DNA of 64,000 nt. Origin: Dirofilaria immitis. Lineage: Eukaryota > Nematoda > Chromadorea > Rhabditida > Onchocercidae. The notes beneath the pieces were generated by a model. It made no database searches. It saw only the letters and a list, made by a program, of their open reading frames with translations, and was not told the DNA's origin. Position numbers and translations under genes: made by a program. Shown here piece after piece: positions 1-25,575 of this stretch; within the stretch, counting starts at the first letter, position 1; each line of letters opens with the position of its first letter. The stretch spans positions 9,054,501 through 9,118,500 of the forward strand of contig JAKNDB010000087.1 in the NCBI GenBank assembly GCA_024305405.1, given 5' to 3'.

Positions 1-68
1 AATTTTTCGCGAAAATTATTTTCAGTATAATCTTCAATAGGTCGAATTCAATCCCAAATGCTTTGCAG

Positions 69-335
69 ATCTCAACGGAAAAAATTATATCACGAAAACC
101 TGAACAAACAGATTATATGCAAGAACATGATACTCCTGTCATTTTCTGCTCCGCAAAATCAACTACGCAAGATAATATAAAGGAAGCGACTGAAACAGAA
201 AGCCGTACCGAAACAGAAAGCCGTACAGAATTGAATTTGTATGATAGGAGTTGTTCTGTTTTAAATACAATGAATTCTACTTCACCGTTGAGCGTTTCTA
301 GAACGAGCAAAGAAGACCTCGAAAATCTCGTGTAG
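69..335 (+). CDS. Terminal exon of an unidentified gene (5' part lies outside the window)
   Basis: An open frame of 88 codons follows a good acceptor (ctttgcag, AG at 67-68) and ends at a TAG at 333-335. No ATG opens it, so it is read as the last coding exon of a plus-strand gene entering from the left. The peptide is polar and low in complexity: an imperfect 18-base repeat at about 188-230 gives two ETESRT units, and the C-terminus ends KEDLENLV. I recognise no domain and assign no function. The antisense frame over the same stretch is also open (113-355), but it lacks splice signals. I am fairly confident that this is an exon; its identity is unknown. Confidence 0.5.
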   Translation: MSTEKIISRKPEQTDYMQEHDTPVIFCSAKSTTQDNIKEATETESRTETESRTELNLYDRSCSVLNTMNSTSPLSVSRTSKEDLENLV

Positions 336-3312
336 TCGCAAATTTGAGATTCCACAATTAAGAGAAGGAGAATAGTTTTTGTGGATTATCATTCCTTTCA
401 ATCTCAAATATAAAGAAGAAAAAACTAATGGTACATAATTTGAAGTTATTTAAAAAGGAGGAAGAGTGGGAAAAGAAAATATGTCAAGTGATGATTACAT
501 GCAAATTTTAGTAAAGCATTTGATTAAAGCAATTTTTCACCTTTAGTTTTCACTAGTGAAAAATATTTATGATTCGAATTTCAACCAAATATTCGTTGAT
601 AACTGTAGTCAGTTCTATATCAGTGGCTTATCAGAAAATGAAGAGGAAAATAACTGTAATTGCTGCGCTCACGTAACTGTCTTTTTCATAATTTTACAAC
701 ACTGATTTTTATTACTTTATTTTATTAATACATGCGTAACAAAGCGAAAGGACTTGCTGTAAGCATGCAGTTAAAAGATTACAATCATTGTAGGTTATCT
801 ATCAAGATTATTACGTACTGTTTGAATTTACACAAGGCTATATTAATCGATGGAAGATTACATTGCAAATATATTATTTTTGAGGAAATTCATATTTTTA
901 TTCTATGACTTACTTGTTTGTTTTGTTTTCAAATCCAGAGATGATTATGTTGTTGTCCATAAATAAATAATTTCCGATTGAATCCAACATGAAGTGAATT
1001 TTTTCCTTCCTATAATATAACTGTCAGTTTGTCCAAGGTATTACTTGATAAGTTGGTTAGAGAACTTGTACTGTTTTTCGCATTTATCTCCCAGCCAGTC
1101 TAGTCCTTCAGAATTGTGCAACATTTATAATCAAATATTTCGAATTGCAATGCAAATGTTGGAAATATTAAATTAATGGTCACTACAGAATCAATCATAT
1201 TTTCCGTGAATTCTTTTGAACTGCTGCGAAATTATGAAAGAAAAAAGATGCACAAATATTTACTTGATCATTTAGGAAGATGAACATAAAAATGTTGTAC
1301 CGAAAGGCGAGCAAATAAAAGAAAACAATTTCGGGAAATATTTTTAAGCCGCAAGGGCATCCGATTCAAAAAATTAGGAAATCTTGGAACGAAGACAAAA
1401 AAATTGTGTGCGATAATGGAAAAGATCAACTTAAAAGCACCCATTATAATTCTACAGACCACTACTCTATTCGTTATTGTTGTATCAGCGCATTAAGCGA
1501 TCGTTAAATAGGTTGTCACTTATCGCCTTCATTCAGGCTGTTTTATCCCATTTTGTCAAGAGTGTTATTGGCGAACAGTATTATATTACAGTACAATGAA
1601 TTTGCTACGGTAAATGATGACTTAGTTGTGAGAAAAAAGAATTTCCGCGAACTTTCGAAAAAACACATAAAACAGTAAAAACTATAATTGGTCGAATGAA
1701 AAATAAACCACAGATACAAATATACTAGCTATATATATATATATACGTAGGTCTATACTATATTTAGGTGATCTTAAGCAATCATCTATCTCGACTTATT
1801 ACAAAGATGGTTTTGTTTTCTTCTCTTTTGTTTTGCTTGTGTGATAAATATAGAAGATGTATACGCATATTTGGCGAAATACCCTAAATCTGCTCCGAGT
1901 ATTTCTGGCAGCAATAAAGTATATTGTAACCTGATTGTAAAGTAATAAATCCACAGGATAAAAAGAAAAACATTTCCTAAGAGAAAAAAAGAGATATAAT
2001 GGAAATGAAATTGGCAGCAAACCGAAAATGCATTTTTTTAGCATCGTATCAATAATAATAATAATTACCGGAGTGAAAAGAGAGAGAAGGAGAGATAGAA
2101 AGAATGAAAAGAAAGGGAGAAAAAGAAAGAGACAAATAACAACACAACGATAAATGAATTTCAAATAATATTTAAATTATTTGAGTATAATATATGTGTA
2201 TGGGATTACCGTTTAATTCTATTATTTCAAGTATAAGGTGAATGGATATATTAAATATTGGCAAGTTTTTTTTTTTTTTTTTTTTTTTAAGAGATTTCAA
2301 GATTTCTTTCTCATTTAAAATACCGTTGATAAAAACAATTGAATGAAGGACTGGATAATTATAAATGATACGAAGAAATCGAAATGGATGATGTAATAAC
2401 TGAATTCTGCAAATAGCATGAAAAAGCATAAGACGAATTCACATGAATAAAAAATTTTCAAGATATGACAGCAAACTTTACAGAAATAAATAAAAAATGA
2501 TTGAAAAGCATTTCCCCATTCCCGATCCTTTCTACATAAAAATCTAAATTATCTAACTTCAAATCAAAAGACATTTCATTTCTTCCCATTCCATTTCCTT
2601 TTTTCTCTGTATTTCTTTAATCTTTCGGGATTTTCAATTTTCAGTATCAGAACTGAACATTCCAAAGCTGATGTTTCTCATTCTCGAAAAGTAGCAGCAA
2701 AGTAATAAAGGAATTCCAACTTAACAATAACAGTTTGTTGAATCTCAAAAAGAAAGAAGAAAAATTAAAGCATTCTACGAAATTAATCTAATTTCATCCA
2801 TATATTTTTGCCCTACATATAACGTAGGCAAACGGTTAAACATTATTATCGAAGTATCTTCTTGGGAGGTTACAAATATTGGACTAAAAAGGTTATAGCA
2901 AATACTGTCAAACATTAATCGATTAATCAATTTGAAATTATTCGGAATATTGCGTTAATTCCTCCTTTACCTCTCTGTAATCTCTTCCGCAAAAGCATAA
3001 TGTTTGAGGTCAAAGGAAAAAAGAGAAAAAAAGGAAGGGAACGGGTAAATAGTTTTCCGTACACAATAGATAATAATTTTAAAATGACAAGCATAAAAAT
3101 GACATCAAGAATAACATAAAACAATCATAAACAAAAAAACAAGCGGAAAATTCAATCCCAGAGGAATGGCATTTACCCAATATAGCGGTCTCTAGTACGA
3201 AATAATAATCATAACAATAATGATAATAATAATAGTAATCATAATAATAGTGGTGATGATCATTATCTTCATCACCATAATCAAAAATAAATGACAATTA
3301 GCATTGTGAATT
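336..3312. other. Intergenic, AT-rich; no gene seen
   Basis: No convincing exon. It holds short simple tracts: AT dinucleotides at about 1729-1746, a poly-T run at 2267-2288, and an interrupted AAT/GAT tract at about 3200-3280. Polyadenylation-like AATAAA occurs near 960 and could serve the gene ending at 335. Confidence 0.6.
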
Positions 3313-3401
3313 CTAAAACATCGCAACAAAACGATTTATAGTCGGAGCTCCGACCTCGGCCTGCTGCAAACCCGTAGTAGAAACGAGATCGGTAGCGCTG
3401 A
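3313..3401 (-). CDS. Possible alternative terminal exon (low confidence)
   Basis: On the minus strand an acceptor-like sequence (ttttcttag or ttagtcag) is followed by a short open frame that stops at 3313-3315. It encodes a peptide containing DLVSTTGLQQAEVGAPT. The stretch is clearly richer in GC than its surroundings and contains a 14-base perfect palindrome (3341-3354). It lies about 500 bases beyond the stop codon of the Ski-like gene on the same strand, so it could be an alternative last exon of that gene. It may equally be chance. Confidence 0.22.
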
Positions 3402-3914
3402 CTAAGAAAACAAAAAAATTATACTAATGAAACAATCTCGTTAGCATTTGATGTCTACATCGAATAAAACGAAAAGCAGAGCCGAAATCCTTAATCCTTC
3501 CGGATGGTTTTTTGCTTTAAGCAGCCCAGCCCACTAAGCACTTTTTTTTGTTCATGGAACTCTACTCTGCATCATGAGAAATCCTTTTATGGTATGATTA
3601 CGACACTGATTTTTCTAAACCAATCTTTTCCCTTCCCGATATAACTAGTCTTTCTTCGGAAATGGAAAAAAGATGATTAAGAGTTAACGTTTCCAACATT
3701 TCCGTCGAATATATAATCACCGGTTCGGAAATTGAGGTTGTAAAAATGGAAGAAGGAAAAAGCAAAAATAGGAATAAGTCAATCAGGTAGTGATTATGTA
3801 GCAGTAAACAAAAATATTCCATTCCTTTTTTTCACCTTTTCTTTTCAAGAAATTGGAACATTCGCTGTGGTTAATCCTTTTAGGCCAACTAAAACAGTAC
3901 TACTGGCAAGTGCG

Positions 3915-10983
<7,069 letters not shown>

Positions 10984-11925
10984 ACGACGACGGTTATCCG
11001 TCGAGAGAGACACACTACACTGATCCGTTCACTGACATACACTGACAGACATGGACATACATCGACATACACCCCTTTCGATTGATAGATGCTGATTTCT
11101 TTCTTTCCTTTAGTACAAAAATTTCAAACAAAATATTATAGGAAGTGAATAGAAATGGGGAAATAAAGACTGAAAAGACATTAAATGTCGCTTTCTCTCC
11201 TGCATACCAATAATACTATTCATTCTCATCTCTTCCTTTTTCTCTCTTTTCTTTTACCAGACATTTGAAATGCATATGTCTGGGTTGCTTGCTCGTGTCT
11301 GTATGTCTGTTTGTCTATGTATGTCTATTCAGGTTTATTATGCATAGAAAAAGTAAGATTCGCAGAGGAAACGACTAGACGGCGACCTGTCTGCATGTAA
11401 CGAAATCTGGCAGCAAAGTATGTCCGCGTGCTTGTCTGTGTCATACACACACACACACATCCATGCAACGTATGGATAGACAGACAGACAGACAGACATA
11501 TACATACGTAGCGTAGAAAAATAGTGTGTTGTCCTGCACTCTACATGACAGGTGGGGTCCGGGGAAGGCGGGGGACGGTTTTGGGAGAGGTTGAACAGAT
11601 TGAGGTGGAGAGGTTTAATGCATTGTTCTTTGTTGACAAATTCAGTGACATTACAGGCTATCGATAAAGATGATGCATATCAATAATAGCTTGATGATAT
11701 GCGTCGGGAATGCGGATGTCTACGATAAACTGTCTTTCTCGAATTGGATATTTGGCAGTAAAATATTGTCGTGATTACGATAGTAATTTATTAGGTGCAG
11801 TGATAAAGAACTTTCTTGAAAGGATGAAAAAGGATAGGGAGAGATTATTTAATAGTATGGAAAGAAAAACTTGATATGATTATTTGCGGGACACATGTAG
11901 TTGTCCTTTTTTTCGGTTCGGTATC

Positions 11926-12022
11926 AATCAATCAGTGGATCGATCGATCAATCAATCAGTACCATGTAAGAAATGTCATCTTGTTGTTGTTGTCGATGAT
12001 GATGATGATGATGATGATAATG
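11926..12022 (+). repeat. ATCA/ATCG, TTG and GAT simple repeats
   Basis: Consecutive short arrays: ATCA and GATC units at 11926-11960, then TTG units and about seven GAT units at 11982-12020. Confidence 0.75.
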
Positions 12023-13351
12023 GATGATATCAGTTAAAAGAGTAGATGATAGATAATAAAGTGCAGACAAAATTGTTCATTGGTAATACTTCTCATTTTT
12101 TTGTTCTTGAGGTGACCATACATATACAATTGAGTTTGAGATTTTAAATAAAAAAGTGGATTTTCAATTTATTCACTAATTAATTGATGGTGATACTCAA
12201 ACAAGAAACGACTGATAGTTATGTGATAAAATGATCTTTTTCTTATCACTGATAAGGATGACAGGAATGGTTATGATAATTATTAAAATGTGAAGAAAGA
12301 AAAGAGTTTTAACTCCCTTTAAGAGGGAAACCTGTCCAAAAATTAATCAAAAATATATCGATTGTGCTGCCTAAAATGAATTTAAAAAAAAGAAAAAAAC
12401 GAAGGGAATGATTGAATTGAAAGAAAGGTACTACTCAGTGCCACTTGATGAGAACAAAACATTGAAGTTTTTTTGTATTTCTATTTTCCAACTTCAATCA
12501 AAAACAAAAGAAATAAAAAACGGAAAGAGAGAGGGAGAAAGACGGAGGAGAGAGATAGAAGAGAGGGAGAAAAATAAAATATTGCACATAACGAATTTTT
12601 TTCCATCCCTTTTATAGCAATGCTCCCTTTTTGGCCCTTCTCTCTCTCTTTTATAATTTTTTATAATAATTGTGTTAGTACAAATAGTATTGATAATGAT
12701 GACGATAATAGTAGTGATACATAAATGGTATTGATGATGATGATGATGATGTATCGATGAAATTGAAAATGATGATGTTAATGATGATGGTAGTGATAAT
12801 GAAAATGATGGTGATACTGTGATAATAGCGTATAGTAATCGATATGATCGATGACCGAATTGAGCGAAACGCAAAATAAAAGTGTGATTAATGAAAAATA
12901 TGTCATTGTCATCCATCTTGACCTTATCTCTTAATTATCACTGAAACCAAACGAAATGCAGCATTATGTTCTTATTAAAATTGAAAAGGCATGTTATTAG
13001 TATCTCGAGAAATGAAAATGGTAATACGTTATTATAAATTTAAATGAAGATATTTCCGCTGTTAAACAGCGAGATAAGTGATATTTAATCCACGTGGAAT
13101 GAATCGTACGTCAAATTATGTGAACTCAAGTTGGGGTCATGAAAAATTGCAGAAGTTCGTCATAGGGACAAAAAGTAAAATACTTGTATATATTACGGGC
13201 AGGAAAAAACGAATTTCCATTCCTGGAAATCTTTTCTCGAATGGGTTTCGTTTGATTGACATTTATTGTTATTATCATCGATGAAATTTGTTATGCAGAA
13301 AGGAGAAAAAACTTTTCGGACAGTGCTGATAATATTTTTGAAAATTTTTTC

Positions 13352-13421
13352 GTAACTACTACTACTACTACTACTATCTACCCTTACTCTCCATCTACCC
13401 TTACTACTACTACTACTAGTA
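13352..13421 (+). repeat. ACT trinucleotide repeat, split in two
   Basis: Two short ACT arrays separated by a near-duplicate CTACCCTTACT segment. Confidence 0.75.
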
Positions 13422-13930
13422 CTGGAGGTAAAAGGGCAAATTGAGCGAATTGAAATATGTGTTAATCATGCTTTTGATATCATTATGTTTTGTCAACTTG
13501 TCACTTCAATGACGCAACTTTGCACTTTTACGACAAGTTGACAGATGGCACACACTTACACGACATTTCGATAAGACATATGGAATTGATGTTATAATCT
13601 TATAATATCCCATTCTCGTCATTTATTCTTTTCTAAAATTTTTCTCCATAAATGATTTATATTTTCTATACATTTAGAAATTAAATACTCAAATTTGGTT
13701 TCAAGAATTTTAATTTATGTAATTCATTGATTAAATAAATTCATCTTTATATGCTTTGCAGAATGATACAAAATAGTTTTGTATAGAAGAAAATGACTGA
13801 GATAGAAACTCGAAATATAGTTCAAGGTGTAAGTGGCTTTAATTCAAATGATATAGTATGTTTATTTCGAATAGTGCAATCATTTTCAACGAATATAATT
13901 ATGAATTATGCAAATTTATTCTTATTATAC

Positions 13931-13953
13931 GTATATGTATGTATGTATGTATG

Positions 13954-13985
<32 letters not shown>

Positions 13986-14201
13986 TGTATGTATGTATGT
14001 ATGTATGTATGTATGTATGTATGTATGTATGTATGTATGTATGTATGTATGTATGTATGTATGTATGTATGTATGTATGTATGTATGTATGTATGTATGT
14101 ATGTATGTATGTATGTATGTATGTATGTATGTATGTATGTATGTATGTATGTATGTATGTATGTATGTATGTATGTATGTATGTATGTATGCATGTATGT
14201 A
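13931..14201 (+). repeat. (ATGT)n tetranucleotide array
   Basis: About 65 units, almost perfect, with one variant near 13956 and one GCATG variant near 14191. All three frames are open because a 4-base unit read in threes yields no stop (Met-Tyr-Val-Cys repeats); it is not coding. Confidence 0.95.
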
Positions 14202-14528
14202 TTTAAACGTATATTTATGCTGTTTTCAAAATTTTTTCGCAATTTATAGAAAGAATGGAAAATTAAGATGTTGCTTTAATTAATTAATTAAATTATATAC
14301 AAATGAAAATATGGAGATAGGATATTTCGAGATAATTAATTGTTATCGATATTATATTTTTCCCCTGCTTCTTCTTTTTTCTCTCTCCCTTTCCTCCCTT
14401 TCTCTATCCATCTATTTCTTTTGATTTAAATTATTCATTTAGATGTAACAATGTTCATATATGAGCATCGGAAGAGGGAGTTATTAGCTATTTATCATTA
14501 TTAATCTATTCCGATTTAAACCATTCTG

Positions 14529-14594
14529 ATGATCAGACTACCCTGTTGTTTATAGTGATCCGATGATCAGGCTATCTTGTTGTTTATGATGATC
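14529..14594 (+). repeat. Short direct repeat, ~33-base unit, two copies
   Basis: Two adjacent copies of a unit beginning GATGATCAG and running through a TTGTTGTTTAT core, differing at a few bases. Confidence 0.65.
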
Positions 14595-14981
14595 ATAATT
14601 ATTTAAATTACTATTTTACTTTTTATTGTTCTAATTTTTCTCATTCAAAATTCTCATTTGCTTCTTTCATAATTTATGCAAAGTTGTATAGGAAGATATT
14701 TTTAACAAATTCCTTATGTATCACTTAAATGAGCGTTATGTAATATTCAATCCCATTCATTTCATTTTCAATTCTATCTATTAATTAGCTATTTTTATTA
14801 GGAAAAATCTCGAATTAATTCCTTTCCTTTGTTATAATTGAAACATATTAATCTCATTTCTGTTTTAAAAGAAATCTCCTATCTTAATTATTGTTATGAA
14901 ATGAATGAATGAAATGAAAATTTTAGCAGCAATTTAAAATTTTTCAATTTCATTTATTTCTCAGTCGAAAAAAGTTCAACA

Positions 14982-14983
14982 AT

Positions 14984-15025
<42 letters not shown>

Positions 15026-15026
15026 C
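14982..15026 (+). repeat. Compound (CA)n(TA)n microsatellite
   Basis: About nine CA units followed directly by about twelve TA units. Confidence 0.9.
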
Positions 15027-16042
15027 AGACACATAGACATTCAACTACTAACACTCACTTGATATGGCAGCACTTAATGGGCCGTAATAGTAACAACGGT
15101 TGACGATTGAGATGTGCGATTGAGGGTAAGTGATAAACATTTCTAATCATAAATAACGAAATTGGAAGGAAAAGGAAGGGCGAGAGAGAAATGAAGAAAG
15201 AAAGAAAGGCAAAACCCTTGTAACCTCAAATTTGATGACTATTCGTAGTTTTGGCGAGATTTTACCGACGTTGAAATATCACTGTCTTTCAAGTTTCGAG
15301 GTCAGAGTTCAAAGAATAGTTCAAGATTATTGTTGTCATTGTTCGCTTGTTTGTTTATTTTTGTTGCAAAGGTTATTGACATGTTTTAATCACATGAAGT
15401 TAGTAAATGATAAAGTTTTAAATTCATGCATTTATTTCCTTTATTTACATCTATACTCTGACTTTACCGTATTTTTTCATTTATTGTATCCTTTGACTTT
15501 ACCGTATCCTTCAACTTTTTTCCTCTCTGGCTCCATTACCTTCCAATTAATTAACTTCTGTTTATATCTAATCAGTTATACATGTATATTTGTATATATA
15601 TGAATTATTACACTTCATGCCTTGTGGAAACATCACTAATTGCTATTATCATCATTTGTTATGATTCATTATTAAATATTACTACATTAACTGATAAACA
15701 TTAAACTTATCAAAATCTTAGCATCTATCTGATATGAAAAAATGACAATTAAATAATCAGAATTATTATTTTTCATCAAAATTTTTAAATGAAAATTCTC
15801 GCTAAATGTTACTTCATTTGAGTCAAAATTTTTCGTACAAAAGAGTATAATGAATGAGGAGAGAGAAAAGAGAGGAAGAAGAAAAGAAAATTTAAATTTT
15901 ATCTTATTCACCCTTTGCATATATCCATATATTCGATAAATGATAGATTGTGATCTTTGATGCTTTAAAATGTCATTAAAAGGGAAAAAAAGCTAATTTC
16001 TTGATTAAGCAATTAAACAGCTAAACAACAAATTCTCATTAT

Positions 16043-16146
16043 CACATCCCGGTGTCATATCCCGGTGTCAGATCCGGTGTCATATCCCGATATCACATCC
16101 CGGTGTCGTATCCCGGTATCATATCCTGGCGTGATATCCCGTGTCG
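16043..16146 (+). repeat. 13-base minisatellite, about eight units
   Basis: Imperfect tandem units close to ATCCCGGTGTCAT, some 12 bases long. GC content is much higher than in the flanks. Variation is confined mostly to the last three bases and to GGTGT/GATAT changes. Confidence 0.85.
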
Positions 16147-16249
16147 CACACTGTTATCCATTTTTCTTACAGCAAGTTAACCAGGAATGAGCATTTATTT
16201 TGATCGAAGAAATGAAACTGAATAATTTGAATTCATTAATCAAAGAATT

Positions 16250-16384
16250 TGAACGCACATACACGCACACACACAGACACACAGACACACACACATGCAC
16301 ACGCACACACGCACACAAACACATACATACATACAAAAATACGTACACATAGAGAGAGATAGAGAGAGAGGGAGAGAGAGAGAA
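16250..16384 (+). repeat. CA-rich then GA-rich simple repeats
   Basis: Degenerate CACACA tract (about 16255-16335, with CATA units at the end) followed by GAGAGA (about 16351-16384). Confidence 0.8.
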
Positions 16385-16697
16385 AAAGATTAAGAATGTT
16401 CATGTTATGATGAAAGTATCCCTGTAAGTTTGTAATCATATTTATTCCATTTCGAATCATTGCGACTTTTTTCAAATTCTGATGGAGAAAAAAAACGATT
16501 GATATATTTTAATCACTTGCACCATCATTGATATTAATTAGATAAGTGTAAGTGTAAGTGCTATTAGCGAATTAAAATTATATCAAAAGTTACGATAATT
16601 TTTGAAATAATATCGATTTTTTTTTCTGCAAAACCACTTAATGAATGCATTATAATAAACTTAATGCTGTCTGTCAATTTTCATATGAAAACGCAAA

Positions 16698-16985
16698 ACA
16701 TTTTATATTTTTGGTTTTCTCATGTAATAATGTACTGTATTTCACGGAGCAGTATACTGTATTATTTCAACATCTTATATTTGTTGGCTATTATCATTTA
16801 TTATACTGTATTTCAGTATGAAATAGAATATCCTATTTTATTATTTCAACATTTTTACATTTTTGGTTTTGTCAGATAATAATATATTATATTTCACGCA
16901 GCAGCATACTGTATTATTTCAACATCTTATAATTTGTTGGCTGTTGTCTCATAGTGTGCTGTATTTCACTATTACTTTAAATAAT
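16698..16985 (+). repeat. Imperfect tandem duplication, period about 153 bases
   Basis: The segment from about 16698 recurs from about 16850. Shared landmarks in the same order are TTTTTGGTTTT, TATTTCACG-AGCAG, TACTGTATTATTTCAACATCTTAT and TTGTTGGCT. It is diverged, so old; no coding frame is conserved. Confidence 0.75.
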
Positions 16986-19547
16986 TGGATAATTTCGAAG
17001 AATGAGAGCATGTATGAGGGAAGAGAAAAGAATTTGTCAAGTTCTGATAAAATCTAATAAGCTTTCAATTCCCGTGTATGTATACGATTAACATGTAAAT
17101 TTTATACAATAAACATAAAATAATGTCATGTATATTTATTGTAACATATGATGATACTAAATATGATTGTATTAAGTTTACTTTTCATATAGTTCCAGCA
17201 ATTTCAGTCCGATTTTCAAAATCACCGATAACAAAAACAATAATAGGAAAGACTGAAGTTAAAAAAAAAGAAATTTGCTATCCAATTAAGCTCTTAGTTA
17301 ATGAAATAATATATGACCTATTTCAATTAACTTCTTTCTATTTTACTATTTATCTTATCTATAAACAAACTGATGACATATTTATTTATCCTAAATTTGT
17401 TTACATTAAAATTTCCTGCTAATTCATCTCATCTCATCTCATCTTGCCAAAAAGTTTTCTCTTCCTTCTTCTCCTCCCTCTCTCTATCTCTCTTCTTTCT
17501 AATCCTTTTATAGATATCGGTGATAATTTATAATGATAATGTTAACATGGATAGCCATCACAAATATCTATAATTATGTACTAATTAAAATGTAATTTTA
17601 AAAATGACCGAATTTCAAAAATAAAATAGGAATAAACGGAAATGCTCACACTGTAAATTTATAATATTTTACAAATTTTTATCAAAAACATTCATAAAAT
17701 TATATACTAATAATAAGAAAAATATATATATCAACCAATTTTAAACGATATAATTCCTTCAATAATTGTTTAATTTAAAAAGAAAAAAAGCAAAAGAATG
17801 CAATATTGTATAAAATAATTACATAATAAAAATATATGAAAAATTTTGGTTTAATTTTAAAAAGAATGAAAATAAAGAAGGAAATGTTAGACAGTTAATT
17901 TTAACCATTTTTATTTTCCAAATAAATTTCGTAAAAATTTAACAAATGTGATTTAAAAATCTCATTAAACCTTCATTGGATTTTTATAAACTTATTTGCA
18001 GAAATATCATCTTATTTAAAATTATCATATCAGTAAGATTATTTTGAAAGTCATCCAATCTTCATCGATCCTGTGATTCTGCATTCTTGGAAATGTCAGT
18101 GAAAGTGCTGTATGTATGTTGATTAATGGACAGTTTGAAAGATAGTGAACACTTTCATATTTTATATCCATTGAACTGTATTCGTGAATCCTCTTTAAAT
18201 AATACTGTTTTTATCAGCATTGTTAAGATCTCTTCTTCATTCCTTTTTAAAATAAACAGATATCGTAAGCCTTCTTTTGAAAGCGATTAGGATCGCCGGT
18301 GATATAGCAGTTGTTTTATCACTATAAACATGAAACATATGAGATATTCGGGATCTCTGTTGCTATAGGATTTTCGCGTATGTATGTATGTTTGTTTGTG
18401 TGTGTGTATATATGTTCATGTGTATGTGCGTATAAACTAAGGGAAAAGTATATTCATTACATTAATTAATTAAAAAATAAAAGAGGAGAGGGACCTATAA
18501 TAGAAAAAATTTAAGAAATGACGCATAATAAAAGGGATCGGATGATGCACAGTATGATCGATTAGTTTTGATTAGTCCAATATATATTATTCTTTCCCTT
18601 TTTCTTAATAATTTACAAATTTTAAAAATAACGAAGAACCACATGCCTCTATCATCATGATTTAATTCAATTACCAGATGGCGATATAAAAACAAATGTT
18701 TCGAAATATAAACATAGCAAAAGACAAATAATGCAATTAATAAGAGAAAAAAGTTCTAGATATTCATTTCAGATTTTGAAAATCTCAAACACCGAAAATC
18801 TCGCCTCAATTTTCAAAAGCTTTCGTTTCATTGTTTGTCCAATCCATAAAGTTTTCCCATTTCAAATCTAAATAGATTTCTCCTAAATGGGAAAACTCTC
18901 CATTATAGTATACAGTTATATTTTATTACATATTTTCAAAACATTTCCACATCAGTTTTCCTCTGAATGAAAGAGCAAAAAAGAGAATTACAACTAATAT
19001 TAAGTGAAATATGCCATAACCTGAAATACTATAAGCATTCTGTTAATTAATTAAATTCTATATTTTCAAGATTGAAACAAAGGCAAGAATTCCACTCTGA
19101 AGGAATACAAAAGAAGCTATCATATACCACTTTTCTCTTACCGTTATTTTCGATAAAAACATAGCTTTTATGATAAATAACTAGGTATCTCAACAGTAAG
19201 TCTTTTGTCCATTCCACATAACTGCACGCCAGGCGTATGGAAAGTCCGGAACGAATTTATAATAAATCATTCTATTTAATATAATCATTCGTTGTTCGGA
19301 TGTCAGTGAGTTTTCAACAGCAACTTTTTCAATAATCTCATGCAAATAAAATGTTTTTATAATTGAACAAATGAGGATCACTCAATTGTGAACCATTTTA
19401 TTTCCATAAGATTATCGACGAATTTTCACTGTTCCTCTCACTTATTTACGATCTCGAACTTAATATTAAACAAATCTATAGGAAACAAGAAAAAAATAAT
19501 AATACACAGTTAGAGTTAACTGCTTATCACAGGTTGTCTTCTTTTCT

Positions 19548-25542
<5,995 letters not shown>

Positions 25543-25548
25543 TTTGTC

Positions 25549-25575
25549 GATTACTACTAGCTAAAATAATTACTT
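25549..25575 (-). promoter_or_regulatory. Probable trans-splice acceptor of aPKC
   Basis: On the minus strand attattttag ends at 25561, 18 bases before the ATG at 25542, with no needed upstream exon. This fits a spliced-leader addition site; an ordinary 5' UTR intron is not excluded. Confidence 0.5.

Larger units (their letters stand above)
10984..19547. other. Gene-poor, microsatellite-rich interval
   Basis: About 8.5 kb between the divided minus-strand genes. I found no exon with splice support. It includes a GC-richer patch at about 11530-11600, AC and AGAC tracts at 11441-11497, ATCA and GAT tracts at 11926-12019, GAT-rich sequence at 12680-12820, ACT units at 13352-13420, and the arrays listed separately. 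Promoter elements of the Ski-like gene should lie just above 10983. Confidence 0.6.

Noticed and set aside
13793..14283. Frames of repeating Met-Tyr-Val-Cys
   Set aside because: Product of the ATGT tetranucleotide array.
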